Positions 1-13,864 of a DNA stretch of 64,000 bases are shown here, one piece after another. How positions within the stretch are numbered: position 1 is the first letter of the stretch; each line of letters begins with the position of its first letter. A program made the position numbers and the translations under genes. The notes under the pieces were generated by a model. It worked only from the letters and a program-made list of their open reading frames with translations, was not told the origin of the DNA and did not search any database. Source of the DNA: Eumeta japonica (Eukaryota > Arthropoda > Insecta > Lepidoptera > Psychidae); NCBI GenBank assembly GCA_005406025.1, contig BGZK01000532.1:1-64000 (forward strand), read 5' to 3'.

Positions 1-3000
1 TTTTGGAAATTTTACTCAAATGGTAAATATTTTTTTTAACAAATAAACCAATTTTTACACCGTTCATTGCAGTCGATGCACCAGCGATTGGTATAGTAGT
101 TTCAAAGTTGTTTCAAAAGTTTTATCTAAGAACTCTTTTTAAAGTTCCTTAAATCTGCTTCTCTTAAAATCTCTACACACTTTCATACTCACCTACAGAC
201 ATCGCTCGAAAACGGTCGAAATAGATGCCAAGACTCTAAAACGTCAAGATCTGGTGAAAACTCGATATTTGAAAATGAGACAAAAACATTAATTTCCCTT
301 TTTTATACAAGTTTTTAAATTTCATAGGGAAAGTTAAAAATGTTCTGCTATGTGAGTCTTTCATTACATTCTGTTCTGGTTTAGAAAGCCTTGAGGGAAA
401 TTCATTTAATTAAGTTCTCGAAAATACAGACTATCTGAATTATGTATATATTTTTCAAAGAGATGTAGCATCGACAACAAAACCTTGATGTATATTGCAA
501 ATATTTATGTACGATTTTTATGATTTTATATTTTCTACAATAGTCGAGAGCAACTGCCTAATAATTCGCTAAGACATTCCATAAACAGCTCATAAACAAC
601 TTTTCAGGTATAATAACGTAACTGCCAGCCTAGTCGCGTTGGCAACACCTGAAAACCACTGGACTGCATATCACGTAAAGTAGTTGCTCAGCTCAGTTGT
701 GGAGATTTATCTGTGGTGAGTGCACGTTTTGAACGTGCTCAAAATAGTGATTGATTTCATCCTTTCACGGCCACTTCCGTTCAATTTTTATTCAATGTGT
801 ATGGCTGTGGTAAGCAGAAGTTCTGTACTTATTAAAACAAATGAAATGGCGGCTGTAGTGTTATGGGAGGTGTATGTCACGTCACCATTACTAAACTTAG
901 AAACCGCCTGTAATATTATTATGTACCTAATACATATTTTAACAATCTGCATTAACGAGATGTTGCATAATTTCAAAATAAAGGTTTGTTTGAAAATTGA
1001 AAGATAATTTTATTTAAATAATTTAGAAGCCGGCATTTTATTTTGTTTAATATTACTTTATTTTATTTTTTGAAACTTAATCTTATTATTTAAGTTTTAT
1101 TGTATGCTTAACGAACCGCCTAATTAAATAAAGTGATGATAATTGGATTTTCAGTTGTATTTACAGCAATTTTAATCATTCAAAAGAACAAACTAATTTT
1201 AATTTTTTGACACGAATCCTTTTATGGGTAGAGATTTTGAATAAAAATCTTTAAATAATAGTTAAATTGCAGCGAAACAATTAGAAATCTCAATATCACT
1301 AAAGTACAAATTTCGAATAACAATATCAACTACTTGCAAATATCTCAAACTTAACCTGCTTTTTAAAGTCTTATAGTTATTAAAAAATATATTACCAAGA
1401 CTATTGGTATTACCAGACAAGGATAAATTGTGTTAAACTATAATAAGCAACATAATTAGGCAAAATTATTAATTCTCATACAATTAATAAATAGCGTGAT
1501 AACTATAATCCAACAATATTCATCATTCACTGAAATAATATGATATTATTTGAAAATGCTAGTGTGAGACAAATAAACAAATGTCTCCAAAATCTCATTC
1601 AATATATGTATGTTTAATTTTTTTAGTTTAAAGTCTAGGACATGTTAGTTCAGAGTCCTGTATATATACTTTCCAGAACTTTTCTTTTTCAAAAAAGTAA
1701 ATTTTTCTAAAATGTTTCTGTATTATTATGACAAAATAGCCACAAAACAACTACAACACTATTATAGCTTATTCCAGCGAACTCAGCTAAAGCCTAGGTC
1801 TCCACTTCGTTATTCTTCTTTTGCTCAGTAATCCTGAGTAATACTTGATTGAATCTGTTTTGATTTTCAAATGTTTATTGTTATTGTATATAATGTAATT
1901 TTTTTGGCAATAGTTAAAATTTCTGAGGGTATCGAAGAAACATTGACCATTCACATGGAAAATCACAGAATATAAGTTATTTATTTTTTATTTCCATACC
2001 CTTCATCCTTTACACATTCAATTTAAATTTTTAGCTTGATATGGAATTATTTTGTACAGATTAATTAGTGCATTGTAGCAGACTTATAGAGCTCTTTTAA
2101 TAAATTATTATTGTGGTTTTTTCATTGAAGCATGAATTGAATGAAAAGTACATAATATATATAATTTTGCAGTTAAGACACAAAGTAATGAAAATTTTTA
2201 ATATTTTAAATTTACAATTCCTGTTTAGAAAATGGCTTTAAGTACTTTTTCATTTTAAATGTTTTAAAATAATAAGTGTAGGATATTCTATTAGTATTTA
2301 AATTGAATTTATACTTTGTGTACATTAACATATTCAAAACTGAACTGTACAGACACCCATTTCACTATATTCGTTGGTTTGTGTCTTCATTTTAATATTG
2401 GTTACCTAAGTCTGTTTTATTTTCTAATGTTGAAAACATTACATAATTTATTGATAGGCTTAAAAAGTTGATTTAATACTGTCATACAAATAATTACCTA
2501 ATCAGATAAATAAGTTGGTTGTACAATGACATACATGAAACTTTTTAGGATCCTTTGGTCACAGTTAAACCTTCTAGTTCGAGTTTATCGATTATGAACT
2601 ATAGTATGTACAGACATATAAACATATCATTTAATCTTATGGGGTGGAAAAAAATAGCAGTAATTTTTCCTTATTTACAGTTATAGATAAATACAGGTGC
2701 ATTTATATGCCTATACTACAATGTTTCTATCAATTACTGCCTCTGTTTCAGTTTAGCTATTCCACAGAACTGAAACTTTTTGTATGAAAGAAGTATCTTA
2801 AATTTTTCTGGAAACTATCTGTGTCTTGTACAAATTTTAACGTGATTGTTACAGCTGCCTTCCTCAATGTGGAACTATAATAATTAGAATATAGTGATTT
2901 CCAGCTGTGGTTCATATTAGTTGATAATTTACAATTAGTATGATTATCAAGTTTTATTATGAAGTAATCAAATTTCACATCTTGGCAAATATTGGTAAAA

Positions 3001-4336
3001 AATGGTATACCTCACATTAGGTATACATGTCATTCCTAAAAGTGTTCATTTGTGGGTCTTATAAACATTATGAGAATTTTTTGCTAATATGAAACACCCT
3101 TTAGTGAGACTTAATAAGTTCGATTGCCTTATTATTAAACATATTCAGTATAGATAATAGTTCAGTTATTTTACAATAGTGTATTTTCTGAATTTCATAG
3201 CTGACATAAGATTTTCCCTTGACCTCCTTTCTCTCTAAATTATATTTGATAGTTTTACCGCCCTGTTTAAGTTCCTATTACTTAATGTCCCCATATGTAT
3301 CTAGAGAGGGATTTTGTTGCAAATTATTTCTTTTTGACATATAGTTCTTCCAGATTTGTTTTAAAATATTAAAATAAATATTCAGAATGTAAATGTACAT
3401 TTGTTTAGTTCCTTGTTTCATTTCTTTATAAAGGAAAAGTAATACCAGGAATGAGGATAATAGCATGGACTTGGCCACATCTGTTTAATTATTATGTGCA
3501 TGAGGGGACAAGAATTTTACCTGCTTCCAAAATCTATTCAAAATATTGTCTACTCCTTTGTTAAGGAAATATAACTTTTAAATGGATGTGAAAAAAAATC
3601 TCCTTTTGTTTTTCTGAACATTCTGTAGGTTTGTATGAACAAAGGGTATTATGTTGTTAGTACCAAGTATCTAAATTTATAACTATTCTCTAATTTTCAG
3701 AATTCATTTCTTTAATATTTTTGACTATCACTATAGCCTGGATTAGGGTTGAAGTATTTATAGAATAATTTAGCAGTGAATATAATCATTACCTATGTCC
3801 TTTTAGTATACAATTTCTTTATATATTTGATTTAGGAAAGCCATAGAAGTGGTGGAATATTGGTTTCCAAACAATTATGTTCAAAACTTGAAAATTAGTT
3901 ATTTTTGTAGTACTATTGTTTTGAGCTTGATTAAAATATAACAACAGCAAGTTTTATGTCTATCATAGCTTCATGCAATTTGCAAAATAGTTAATTAACC
4001 TACCTACCTTAATAATTTTTTAAACAGCTTATGTCAATAATTATCCTTATATGTACAGGCATACCCTCCTACATTTTTTTTTATTTCAAATTGAGGGTAT
4101 ATTATGATACAGGTTATTCAATGAATATACATAGGATGCAGTCTATACTGAATAAAGATTTATATTTTTTATTTATTTTTGAATTAGCTACTCCACAAAA
4201 CATTATATGTGGCATACTTGAATTTTGTTAATTTTATTTCATTGCAAATTTTCGTCCGAATTAATTTATTCATATATTATATAGAGCAATTTTAATTTCA
4301 ATCATGATTCTGATAATGATCTTGTTTTTCATTTAG
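1..4336. other. AT-rich non-coding stretch
   Basis: I see no supported coding sequence here; the open frames are short, AT-rich and resemble no family I know. The only gene-like signal is near 680-815. A CTCAGCTCAGTTGTGG initiator-like stretch is followed by two good splice-donor matches, GTGAGT at 716 and GTAAGC at 811, the second preceded by ATGTGTATGGCTGTG. This could be a short 5' exon of a + strand transcript, but no partner exon was found. The rest holds homopolymer runs and scattered AATAAA motifs. Confidence 0.5.
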
Positions 4337-4690
4337 GTCCCAATTTGTCTCAACCTGGTCCTGCTATCAATTCTTTACCAGATCACATTTCTCGATTACG
4401 ATTATGACCTAGCTCACGAAACAGATCATTCATTAATACTGATTATACACACCACAATCGGACGTAATTCTTTTATGTTTTATTACATTTATAATTGTCT
4501 TGTAAATTACTTAGGCGCATTAATTAATGTAGTTTTCATCTAAGTACCGCTCACGGTCTGATCCCGGTCCCTTTATTACTCCCGATTTGATCCCAGTGTC
4601 GCTCTTAATTTAAATCCTGATCCCTCTCGCTTCCCACTGCGCTTCTGGCTTATGGTTCCAGGCTCGATCCACATCTATATCTACATAATT
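4337..4690 (-). repeat. Degenerate purine-rich interspersed repeat (copy 1)
   Basis: Read on the minus strand, this stretch is a string of degenerate words such as GGGATCGGGA, AATCGAGA and GGACCAGG. The same texture occurs on the plus strand at 21150-21360, 41560-42140 and 59965-60110. The word CATAATCG(T)AATCGA is shared with the 21 kb copy. I read it as a member of a dispersed repeat family with short internal periodicity. The pyrimidine tract and AG at 4336 mimic a splice acceptor, and two open frames follow it, but the repeat explains them better. Confidence 0.55.
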
Positions 4691-5539
4691 ATCGAAGAAC
4701 CGACAACCAACTATTTCCTACTCTAAAATGCTGAACGGAATTTCCTTTGCCACTTTGCTGTTGCGAACAATATGACGCTGTGACAATCCGCATACCATTT
4801 TGCTAACTATTAACGTAGCAAGATATTTGTTTTGATTTCATAATTTATTTAATAACAATTCAGGCTTTATAACGAACATAAAAGAAACACATTCGTAACA
4901 AACTGATGGACATCGGTCTAGCTGTTTTCTAAATTACCTTGCACATAGAGATACAGTTACGTCCTTATGACATCATAAAATACGTCAACCTAAATTTCGC
5001 TTTTTAGTTCACTCCGTAAATATAACGTCACGAAAAATAGACCCCCCATACATGTTACGTTGCGATTACATGCGTACACAAATTTATATATTTTAAAATA
5101 TTTATGATTATCGACAATAAATTCCCAATAAATCAATTAATATTTTTCAGAAGTCCAAGGTTCAAAAGTTCAAGATACAAAATAATTTAAATGTTCAATA
5201 ATATCTACAATCAGCATTGCAGGGTGTTGTCCGTTATTTTCGAAACTACCGTTTACTTCGTCCGCCCACCTTAGCATCTCCATTCAATGCACTGTGGTCT
5301 TGTGCTCTTCATTTGTTATCGATTGTTATTGAATCCAAAGCACACACCGCGTGGAAGCTTTTTTCTTTGATATTGGAGATACAAGGAAACGAATTGTCAT
5401 GGACCACAACGTTAGCGCCGATGTCACAAAACAAACATGACTAAATATAACAAGTATATAAGCTATAGTGTTGGGAATATATATATTGTTTTTCAAATCG
5501 TCTCTGTTGAGATCAATACGTTGCTGCATTCGATGGAAG

Positions 5540-6400
5540 CACTAAGAGAAATACTTCAAGAAACAGGTCGGGGCTGTAAGGGGGGTGAGCCAGTATTTCT
5601 ATACCTAACGTCCCCGAACAGTTGTTTGTCCGGCGGTATATGGTCAGGCGTTGTCATGATAAAAGAGAATCCTACTACGAAGTCGATCTTTTTCAAAACA
5701 AGAAGCAAACGCTTGGTGATTTACCAGCTTGCAGTTCCTGTTTTTTTTATCTTCTATAACAATTGTTGCATAATGATCTGTCATTCTGAAGAATGAGGGC
5801 ACCATCATTTTTCTGATACTTCTACCTCCTTTTAATTTTAGTAAGCACTCATCGGAAGGAAACATCCACTGAGCAGATTGTCTTGATTTCGGGATCGTAA
5901 CAATAAATCCAGCATTCATCATCTGGAACTATGTCCTATACAGCGTTTGCGAAAAGCTTTGCATCATGTCGCGGCACCAATTAACACAACGGATATGAGC
6001 TACAGTCAAATTATGAGGTATTCACCGAGTACAAACTTCCCGACCGCTCAATATTCATGAAGGATTTTGTGTACTTGACTCATACCGATGCCTAAGCTTT
6101 TCCAAATCTGCTGGTAGGTCGCTCTTTTGTCGGCCTCTATCACGAGCCGCACAGCACTGATGTTGTTTTCGGTCAACGTCAGTTCTTCGCCGTAGAAGAA
6201 CGTCCCTCACGTTGATCGTCAGTCATATTAGTGCGACCATGTTTGAACTCGTCAAAAAAATTATAAACAGTGGCGAGGGATGGAGCTTTAACATGAAAGG
6301 CCAAAGAAAGTCTGTTATAACTTTTTCGTTTGTGTAAATGGCAACGAAATTCATAGCAAATTATTATACGAAAATTTTGTCGCATTAAATTCACATTAAG
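5540..6400 (-). pseudogene. Decayed mariner transposase (copy 1)
   Basis: Minus-strand translation in several frames follows a mariner transposase. The N-terminal helix-turn-helix region is near 6390-6190, with motifs APSLATVYNFFDEF and GRTNMTDDQREGR. Next come a second DNA-binding segment near 6180-6050 (TYQQIWKSLGIG) and the first catalytic block near 5900 (DDECWIYCYDP-like). A block with GRSIRKMMVPSFFRMT follows, then HDNA near 5645 and a final HPPYSPD near 5600. Frameshifts and stops separate these pieces, so the copy is dead. The enzyme would cut and paste DNA at TA sites using a D,D34D-type active site. The pattern resembles the irritans/mellifera group more than Mos1. I did not find convincing terminal repeats. 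Confidence 0.85.
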
Positions 6401-9400
6401 ATTGTTAGACAAAACAATTTTCTTTTTGCCGCCTATTTGTAATAACAAATGATAGATGAATGCAATATACATAATAAGATTGGTAAAAATTCTATTTTTG
6501 AATTTCAAATATAATTTTTATATGTTTAAATTTTTTAAAATGGCCAATTCAAAAAAAAAATAATTATTATCTACGTGCGAACTTTTTATCATAGTAGGAA
6601 AATAAAATAATAATTGTAAGAAAAAATTCAAAAATGTTTGATGAACTGCGACCGTCACATTTCCCTAAAACCCCGTTCCCCTTATCACATCTTGTCACAA
6701 TAAACGAGATCACTTCCCCCATGTGAACATATTTTTGAACCTTACAATTATTTTTTTCTCTTTTGAATTGCTAATTAATCAATAAATGATAAGAAAAAAT
6801 TGTTTTTTGAACACCTATCATTTCATCAACATATTTCTTTTCATTTAAAATTATATTTTATTTCGGTAAATTGAACCCTTAATATTCTGATATTTAAAAT
6901 GTAATAACTTATTTGGTATATTTTATTAATTAAAATTATAATTCTGACTTAACGTAGCTACTTCTTTTGCAGTTTTAAGTATAAGAAAACCTATAAAACT
7001 AATAAACCCATATTTAATTATGTGCTGTATAGAATGCATCTTGAATGTCATTTCGTATTATGCGTCCTACCCTACATCCAAAACTAAACGTGCCGGATAT
7101 TAGTGTGTTTCTTGAAGAAATTAAAAAATCCAAAATACATATATTGAATTTGCTGGATTTTGTTAGGGATGATATTTGATCTACACGCTTAAATCTAAGC
7201 TTTTTATAGTTTATTATTTCACGCTAAATTTTAATACCTACTGTGCAACGGTTGTGAGTTTGGTAGTTGTGACGCAAAACGTGGACTGAAAAAATATTTT
7301 TATACCCTATTTGCCCTATTCTGTACATATTGTTAAGGCACGTTTTTATCACTTCACGGTTAAGGCATAGAAGACTCGTAAATGAAAAAAATATTCACCT
7401 ATTATATGGTAGGTCTTTTATATATATATTGCCGATTTTGAATTGCAGACAGCATTTACAACAGTTTACGTTGGAACATAAATACGTACTCTCTCGATAT
7501 TTCCAGAAGTTACCTTACCTAGTACTCATCGCATAGTGTAATGGCCTATAAAAGTGAGCACCAGCAAGGGATGGGACGTCGACCCGTGCGAGTGTATTGA
7601 CCTGCGCCGGAGTCGGTCACTAAACCCGAACACGTTTACAATTCGATCTTGAACACTTAGGATATTTCGACGCAAATGCGTCGATGAAATCTTACCGTTA
7701 TTCGAAATTACTGCATTAAAATATTTTGTTGCAGTAGCTAATTGTTATATCCTTTTCAGTGCGTTCGAATTAAAAAATTATTGTGGCAAATTTTGATCCT
7801 GGACAGTAACAGTAGATATTTCTAACTAAATGAATGTATCGTAATTGATTAAAGAAAAGATATATCTTCTTTATTAGTTTATTTTAGAAAATGCTTTACG
7901 AGGAAAACAAATTCAAATAATTAAAATCCTAGTAATAACGGGTTAATGCCAAGACCACTTTTTTACATTATTTTTATCATATTATAAACTTTTAATCTAA
8001 ATTTATAAAAAATATAAATCATTTCATACATTGAAGGAGTAGAAATTCACTAGAACAATAGTTACTACGGAACTACATTTTACCTCTTCTTTTTCAGTGT
8101 CTGAAATTTTCAATTCACAGGCGTATGAAATAATGATCTAACATCTAGGAGTGAATATCGAAACCTCAAAGGCGACGACCACGAATATTTCTGACGTATC
8201 AGACTTAGCCAATTTTTGTACTTATATTAAAAAAATAAGTATTAAGTTTGCTTTGATATGACAGTACTAATGATGTAGCTAGGGCGAAATGACAGAGAAA
8301 AATGTTTACTGATATTTCTATCGTCCAGATATAATGCGATCTGTAATAAGTTGATATTTAATTACCCGAGATACATAATAATATATATGTATATATATGC
8401 GTGGATAAATTGCGATACACCGACGTGGAAGGAGAATGGAGAGCCGTTGGCGACCGCGGCAGGGACCATTCTCATTCGGCAAGGGCTGAAACGCGGGTCG
8501 ATGACCCCGTCCCCCTCGCGTAGCCGATGTGCCGTAAGTCCGTACACATCCTGCCCCGCGCCGTTGCTTTATTTCTGCGTACTGTTATTCATTACCTTTA
8601 AGGGGCCACCTCAAAGCTTTCTACCTTCCGAGAAATAATATATATTTCATGGTTTAAATTTAAAAACTACCTTGCTCGAGATATAGGTCAGTGTTTCAAA
8701 AGGAGAATCCATTGTAGTATAACTTGTACTTGAAAAAAGAAAAATTGAAAAACTTTTAAATATAGGGTAATCTCTTTATAACGAAAGTAAAGAGAGGAGC
8801 TGTTTTTATTCGTTTAAGTTTTCATTATGTGGTATGAATAAAGTAAAATAAGTAAAATCAAATTTCACTAATCAACATAATTTTTAATGTTTATTATAAT
8901 AGGTGATAAAATTTTTCTAAATAGTTCGTTAATTTTGCCCGATGTTTTTTTTGCTATGCCAGTATCGTACTTGTGCCAGACAATAACAATAACAAAGGCA
9001 AGGGACTGCTCACAACTTTAGGTGTTTTTCTTAGAAATTTCGGCACCACGACAAATTAATCCGAGTCTTTTGTAAACTGATATCATAAACAATAATACTG
9101 ACAATACTTACAGTAAATATTTACCGACTCCTAAATATGAATGTATTTGTTCTTATCGCTTTTAAGATGAACCAAACAAATTGCACTAATTCCTACGTTA
9201 TAGGAAATTTTTCATTATAACGAACGACATTACATAGCGTATATACTGTATTTCCAACGTTTACACGTGGCCGAGAGGGAAATTAAATATATATATATCT
9301 TAGTAAAGACAAAATTTTTAGTGGTGGAGAATACGTGCAAAGGCCAGGAGTTTACAGTTCGGATTGCAGATCAAAAGTGGTTACGCTCCCGGGGATAGCA

Positions 9401-9420
9401 AGGATGGAGAAAGTCGACCA
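6401..9420. other. Anonymous AT-rich stretch with a TATA candidate and a GC-rich patch
   Basis: No gene recognised. TATAAAAG at 7547-7554 is followed about 25-30 bp later by a GC-richer segment, so a core promoter is possible. A GC-rich patch at about 8400-8590 is open in a plus frame (95 codons from 8351) and a minus frame. Neither product resembles a family I know, and the openness may only reflect base composition. CTTTATAACGAA near 8775 and CATTATAACGAA near 9215 recall eroded pogo-type termini, but I could not pair them confidently. Confidence 0.35.
7547..7554 (+). promoter_or_regulatory. TATA-box candidate
   Basis: TATAAAAG lies in CCTATAAAAGTGAGC. The sequence 25-100 bp downstream is clearly more GC-rich than the surroundings. 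No downstream coding exon was found, so the assignment rests on the motif alone. Confidence 0.25.
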
Positions 9421-9449
9421 CGATATCTACTAAAAATTAGTAGATATCG
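9421..9449. repeat. Perfect hairpin, 13-bp arms, 3-nt loop
   Basis: CGATATCTACTAA (9421-9433) is followed by AAA and then the exact reverse complement TTAGTAGATATCG (9437-9449). It sits just upstream of a moderately GC-rich patch (about 9480-9660). It could be the relic of a foldback element or a cruciform-prone site; nothing ties it to a gene. Confidence 0.75.
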
Positions 9450-11814
9450 CTAATATTTAGTTTTAGGTGGTGTTCATTGTACTTCTCTCGTTACGCTGTC
9501 TCGTGTTCTGAGCGGGGGGTGAGCGCCGTGGCCGACAGTAGGCCGTGCATTACTTCGTTCGTTTTATCTGTGTCCTCTTAGGGAAGTGATATCGTTCACT
9601 CGTACAGATATCTGTAATGGACCGTGCTGACGGGCTGTTCACGTCAGTGGGCATCATTAAGTTCATAAGGCAATTTGTTACTTTCGGGATTTCAGTGTTT
9701 TGTATTGAAACGGTTATTATGTTTCATTAATTTCAAATGGAATATTTCCCGTTATTTTGATTGGCGTGAGTTAACTGTTGTTTAAATAGAATTTTAATTA
9801 TATCGGCCCATATAAACTCGTAAAGTATATTTTGTTATACTAATGAAAATCTAGTTCGTTGTTGAAAGGCCGTGATCAAATAGGGTCCGGTGGGTAAACA
9901 TCGGTTTAGTTATTGACAATTCACGAAGCAAAATTCGGTGTTAGAATGGCTTTATGAACAAAATTATGTGTGATGTTATTTATATTAATTTCTCAATATA
10001 ACACAAAGTTGCTAACGTACTCGGATTGCCCGCCGACAATCCCGTACCGTAAATGCGGTTTACATACCATGCGGTTACCATACCTACGTTTTACAAAACG
10101 GAGTTCGACGACATATTCATATGGTGCTATGAATCTTTAATGTCGCATTTCCCTAGGGTCCTTTCTGTGTAATTGGCAATTAAAAGCTTTTATTATTTGC
10201 TTATATATGACATTATAAATTATTTGATATACACTTTCTTGAATAAAAATATATTAATATATGTATTTATATATATACTAAAATAACCCAATTTACAATA
10301 GTATGTAACGTTACGTCATTGCGCGTTTCATGCACGTTTCGAATTCTAAATTCAGTCGGTTGTTCTGATTCGCGAACTTCGTGTATGAGATTACAGTTCG
10401 TAATCACAGAAAACGATAACATACTTTATGGCTTATATCTGGAGGAATGTTATCGGGTAGCTCCACAATAATTGCCATTATCGTTATTGTAGAAATAGTG
10501 AGCACCTTTTGCTTTACCATATATTGATTGAAAATGTTTAATCGAGTGTATTTATATATCTTTTTTGGTAAATGGCCATAGATTTTGGGATTTTGTAAAA
10601 AAAATGGAGTTTAACGTGTAGATAATGTACTAAACATTATTGTGCGTCAAAATTATTTTATTTTATTGATTGCTAATTCTTGTTTCAATCGGCTTCATTG
10701 TTTCAAGTCTGTGGGTTAATTATAACAGATACAAATCAATTTACAGATATGATGCAAACCGGGTTAATCTTACAAAAAAAAAATGTTTTCTTTGATAATA
10801 ATATTATTAACTAAAAATAAAATTATGTTTAAAAAAACAATGCGAAAGATGCATTAACTTTAAATTAAAGAAAAGTGTAATACTATGGAAGTGCAAAAGA
10901 AAAGTAGGTGCAATTAGAAGCTTGCCTGAAATGTGTTAACATGCAGCGTGTAACCCACCGCTGACCCTCGAATCTGTTCTTCCGCTACAAATCCCTATTC
11001 AACGAATTGAATGTTGATTCGAAGGGATTGACTGATGTCGGACACCTAAGCGAGTGTTGTTTATTAATATTAGTCCGCTAAATAGTTATAATATTACTTG
11101 TATGTACGTTTCACGTCTTTACGTAGGTACGTTAACACATGTTGCAGACAACCATCAAATTATGGATTTCCGCGAATTAACACTCCGCGCAAAATAATAT
11201 GTACAATTGCAAAACTCAAGTAAAACTGTTTTATTGAGATCGTGTTAGTTTTAAACTACCCTATAATTTTCTTTTGCTCACGCTGAGGAAATGAATAAAT
11301 AAACGATAATTTTTTAGGTAATTCTGATGGAAACTCAAAAACACTAACTTTATATGGCGGTATTTTTATATAATACCAGATTAAATTTATATATTCCCAA
11401 ACATTTGACAATATTGACTACCCTTTATACCCTATCATATTAGATGCGATCCAAAATATTCTTGTATCAATTTTCATTACAGTTTGTTATAAATCGAACC
11501 CTGTAAGATCACATGTATGGAAATTTTATAGTGTGAATCAATATCGTTCACTACTTATCATGCAATGATTCCTTTTTAGGATTTCCTACACTTGATGAAA
11601 AACCCTAAACCATAGACGGCCACTCTTGTGTCTGTCTGGCGTTTCGTTGATCGTTGTCATATATTCTTAGAATATACTGGAAGAAAAAGTTGTGATTCAA
11701 TAAAAATACTAACAGCGACACGCGGCCCAGTCATAAATATATAATAAAAAACAAATGAATTCTGATATGGGGTAAATTTTAGGGGGGTTAATTAGGACAA
11801 ATATATATCTCTTA
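9450..11814. other. Anonymous intergenic stretch
   Basis: No coding sequence, RNA gene or recognised repeat. 9480-9660 is moderately CpG-rich (GAGCGGGGGGTGAGCGCC) and might be an island. The remainder is AT-rich with short microsatellite-like TA runs near 10255-10280. An imperfect inverted repeat (AATCCCTATTC / GAAGGGATT) lies near 10990-11030. Confidence 0.4.
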
Positions 11815-12012
11815 TACGTATATAATGAAAATAGGTTGTCTTTGTTCGCCAATCACGTAAAAACTACTAAACGTATAGACATGGGACTGGGACCATTCGA
11901 TGCGGGATGATTTGTAGATGGTTCTAGGCTACTCATTTTTCGAATTCCGTAAATCCTTCGCCATTTTACTTTATAATAAAAATTACCCAGCGAAGCGGGC
12001 GGGACAGCTAAT
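11815..12012 (+). repeat. Short interspersed repeat, copy A
   Basis: A unit of about 190 bp begins ATAATGAAAATAGGTTGTC and contains TTCGCCAATCACGTAAAAAC, then GGGACCATTCGATGCGGG. It ends AGCGAAGCGGGCGGGACAGC plus TAAT. The same sequence occurs in inverse orientation at 43042-43232 with high identity along its whole length. The tail is of the type seen on many lepidopteran non-autonomous Helitron-like elements. There is no protein-coding content. Confidence 0.85.
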
Positions 12013-12330
12013 ATATATGATAAAGTGCACCGTTTGACATTCCAAATGAACGATTTGTTATGAGAAATACAAGTATATAATATTATACTTATACAAGTTA
12101 AAATGGGAACAAAAGAACATCGTCCATTCCACCTTTATCTGCAAGAGTAGATCTTTGAAACGATGAAAAGAGTGCGGAATATAGGACAGCACTCATAGTT
12201 TGCAGGGAAACTTAAACGCCACTCTTAGGTCGAAATTTTAGATAAGCAAAATAATCGTGAATAGAAAAAAAAATTGGGTGCGTGTACTTATGTACGCGCG
12301 TGAGAAGTTATACTTGTTCGGGAAGATATA

Positions 12331-12989
12331 CAAACGAGCCCAAACTCGATGGGGTTGCGTTGTTTAATTACGGAGTTCCTATGGCCACCTTCCAGCTCCA
12401 TCATGAGACTCTGGTTACCATATAGTACCAAAGTACTCGTCAAGACGAATCAAACGAGCCCAAACTCGATGGGGTTGCGTCGTTTAATTACGGAGTTCCT
12501 ATGGCCACCTTCCAGCTCCATCATGAGGCTCTGGTTACCATATAGTACCAAAGTACTCGTCAAGACGAATCAAACGAGCCCAAACTCGATGGGGTTGCGT
12601 CGTTTAATTACGGAGTTCCTATGGCCACCTTCCAGCTCCATCATGAGACTCTGTTACCATATAGTACCAAAGTACTCGTCAAGACGAATCAAACGAGCCC
12701 AAACTCGATGGGGTTGCGTCGTTTAATTACGGAGTTCCTATGGCCACCTTCCAGCTCCATCATCAGACTCTGGTTACCATATAGCACCAAAGTACTCGGC
12801 AAGACGAATCAAACGAGCTCAAACTCGATGGGGTTGCGTCGTTTAATTACGGAGTTCCATGGCCACCTTCCAGCTCCATCATCAGACTCTGGTTACCACA
12901 TAGTACCAAAGTACTCGGCAAGACGAATCAAACGAGCCCAAACTCGATGGGGTTGCGTCGTTTAATTACGGAGTTCCTATGGCCACCTT
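12331..12989 (+). repeat. 120-bp minisatellite, about 5.5 copies
   Basis: Units start at about 12331, 12451, 12571, 12690, 12810 and 12929, each with CAAACGAGCCCAAACTCGAT. Each runs through GAGTTCCTATGGCCACCTTC and TACCAAAGTACTCG, and the last copy breaks off after GGCCACCTTT. Identity between units is very high, with a few single-base indels and substitutions (GAGACT/GAGGCT, CTCGTC/CTCGGC). Because 120 is divisible by 3, long open frames with a 40-residue repeat appear by default; I do not call them genes. The array looks young. Confidence 0.95.
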
Positions 12990-13132
12990 TAAATGTACAT
13001 AAATTTTCTCATTATTCGAAATTCGAATTCTAAGCGGGCAGCTTCAATCTGTTAATTTTGTGTCACACAATCTTAAAATTTCACTCTCATTATTTTTTCA
13101 TAACGCGCCTAAAGAAGTATAACTTCAAAAAA

Positions 13133-13155
13133 AATAATATATATATATATATTAT
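13133..13155. repeat. AT dinucleotide microsatellite
   Basis: AATAATATATATATATATAT-type run, about ten AT units. Confidence 0.9.
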
Positions 13156-13864
13156 TTATTTTCATCGAGGATAAATATGATCATTTATAGCCCGCAACGC
13201 TATGCGCATCTGACTCACATTTGTTTGGTTTATTTTTCGAGATATTTTAGAACGCAATATGTCGCAATAGAATATAGAGATTAAAACAATATTTTGAAAT
13301 CCTTTTACAACGTAGGAATTGTCAACAGAAAATTGTTTCTCTGAGAGCATAAGAGAAAATCCTTTTCGACAACGGAACCTAGGCGAGATTTACAATGCAG
13401 TATTGTTACTGTAGTATGTATGCTTATAGTATGTAGTATTGTTACAGTATCATCACTGCCGAAGCCTCAAAACGGTCCCCGGTAATCGGTGAGTATATAG
13501 CTAGCTTTACATGCGAGAACCTATGGCAGGTGAGAGCGAAGTGGGTCATTGGAAGGGCGGCCGTAGGAAAAGCGGGTCACGCCGCATCGCTCGCTCGCTT
13601 CATGGACAGGACGTTATTTATTCTCACGTCGTCTGCGCCGATACTAAAAATAGACGCTGCCACCCTGACCTTGATGACATCTCTCGAACTATTCCGCCAG
13701 GCGGGTGAATAAATAAATATACGTGTTTATATAGGCTGTTTTTTTTCAAGACTGGAACTAGAAGTACAGGATTTTAATTCACTTTATTATTTTATTAATA
13801 CTTACTGTAACGATGTATACCTATCTATAGCATTTATAATTATGTAACCGTATTGATATTACCA
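13156..13864. other. Anonymous stretch with a GC-rich patch
   Basis: 13500-13715 is GC-richer and open in two overlapping plus frames (65 and 60 codons). Neither translation resembles a known protein. It may be a small CpG island or the relic of a mobile element. Confidence 0.35.

Noticed and set aside
4337..4550. Apparent terminal coding exon after a TTTTTCATTTAG acceptor, open in two frames
   Set aside because: The minus strand shows the degenerate purine-rich repeat texture shared with three other loci, which explains the open frames; no upstream exon fits.
8771..9240. Pogo-type MITE from TTTATAACGAA words at both ends
   Set aside because: The candidate termini could not be paired as inverted repeats with TA target sites.
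12349..12965. Two long ORFs with 40-residue repeats
   Set aside because: They are products of a 120-bp minisatellite whose period is divisible by three.
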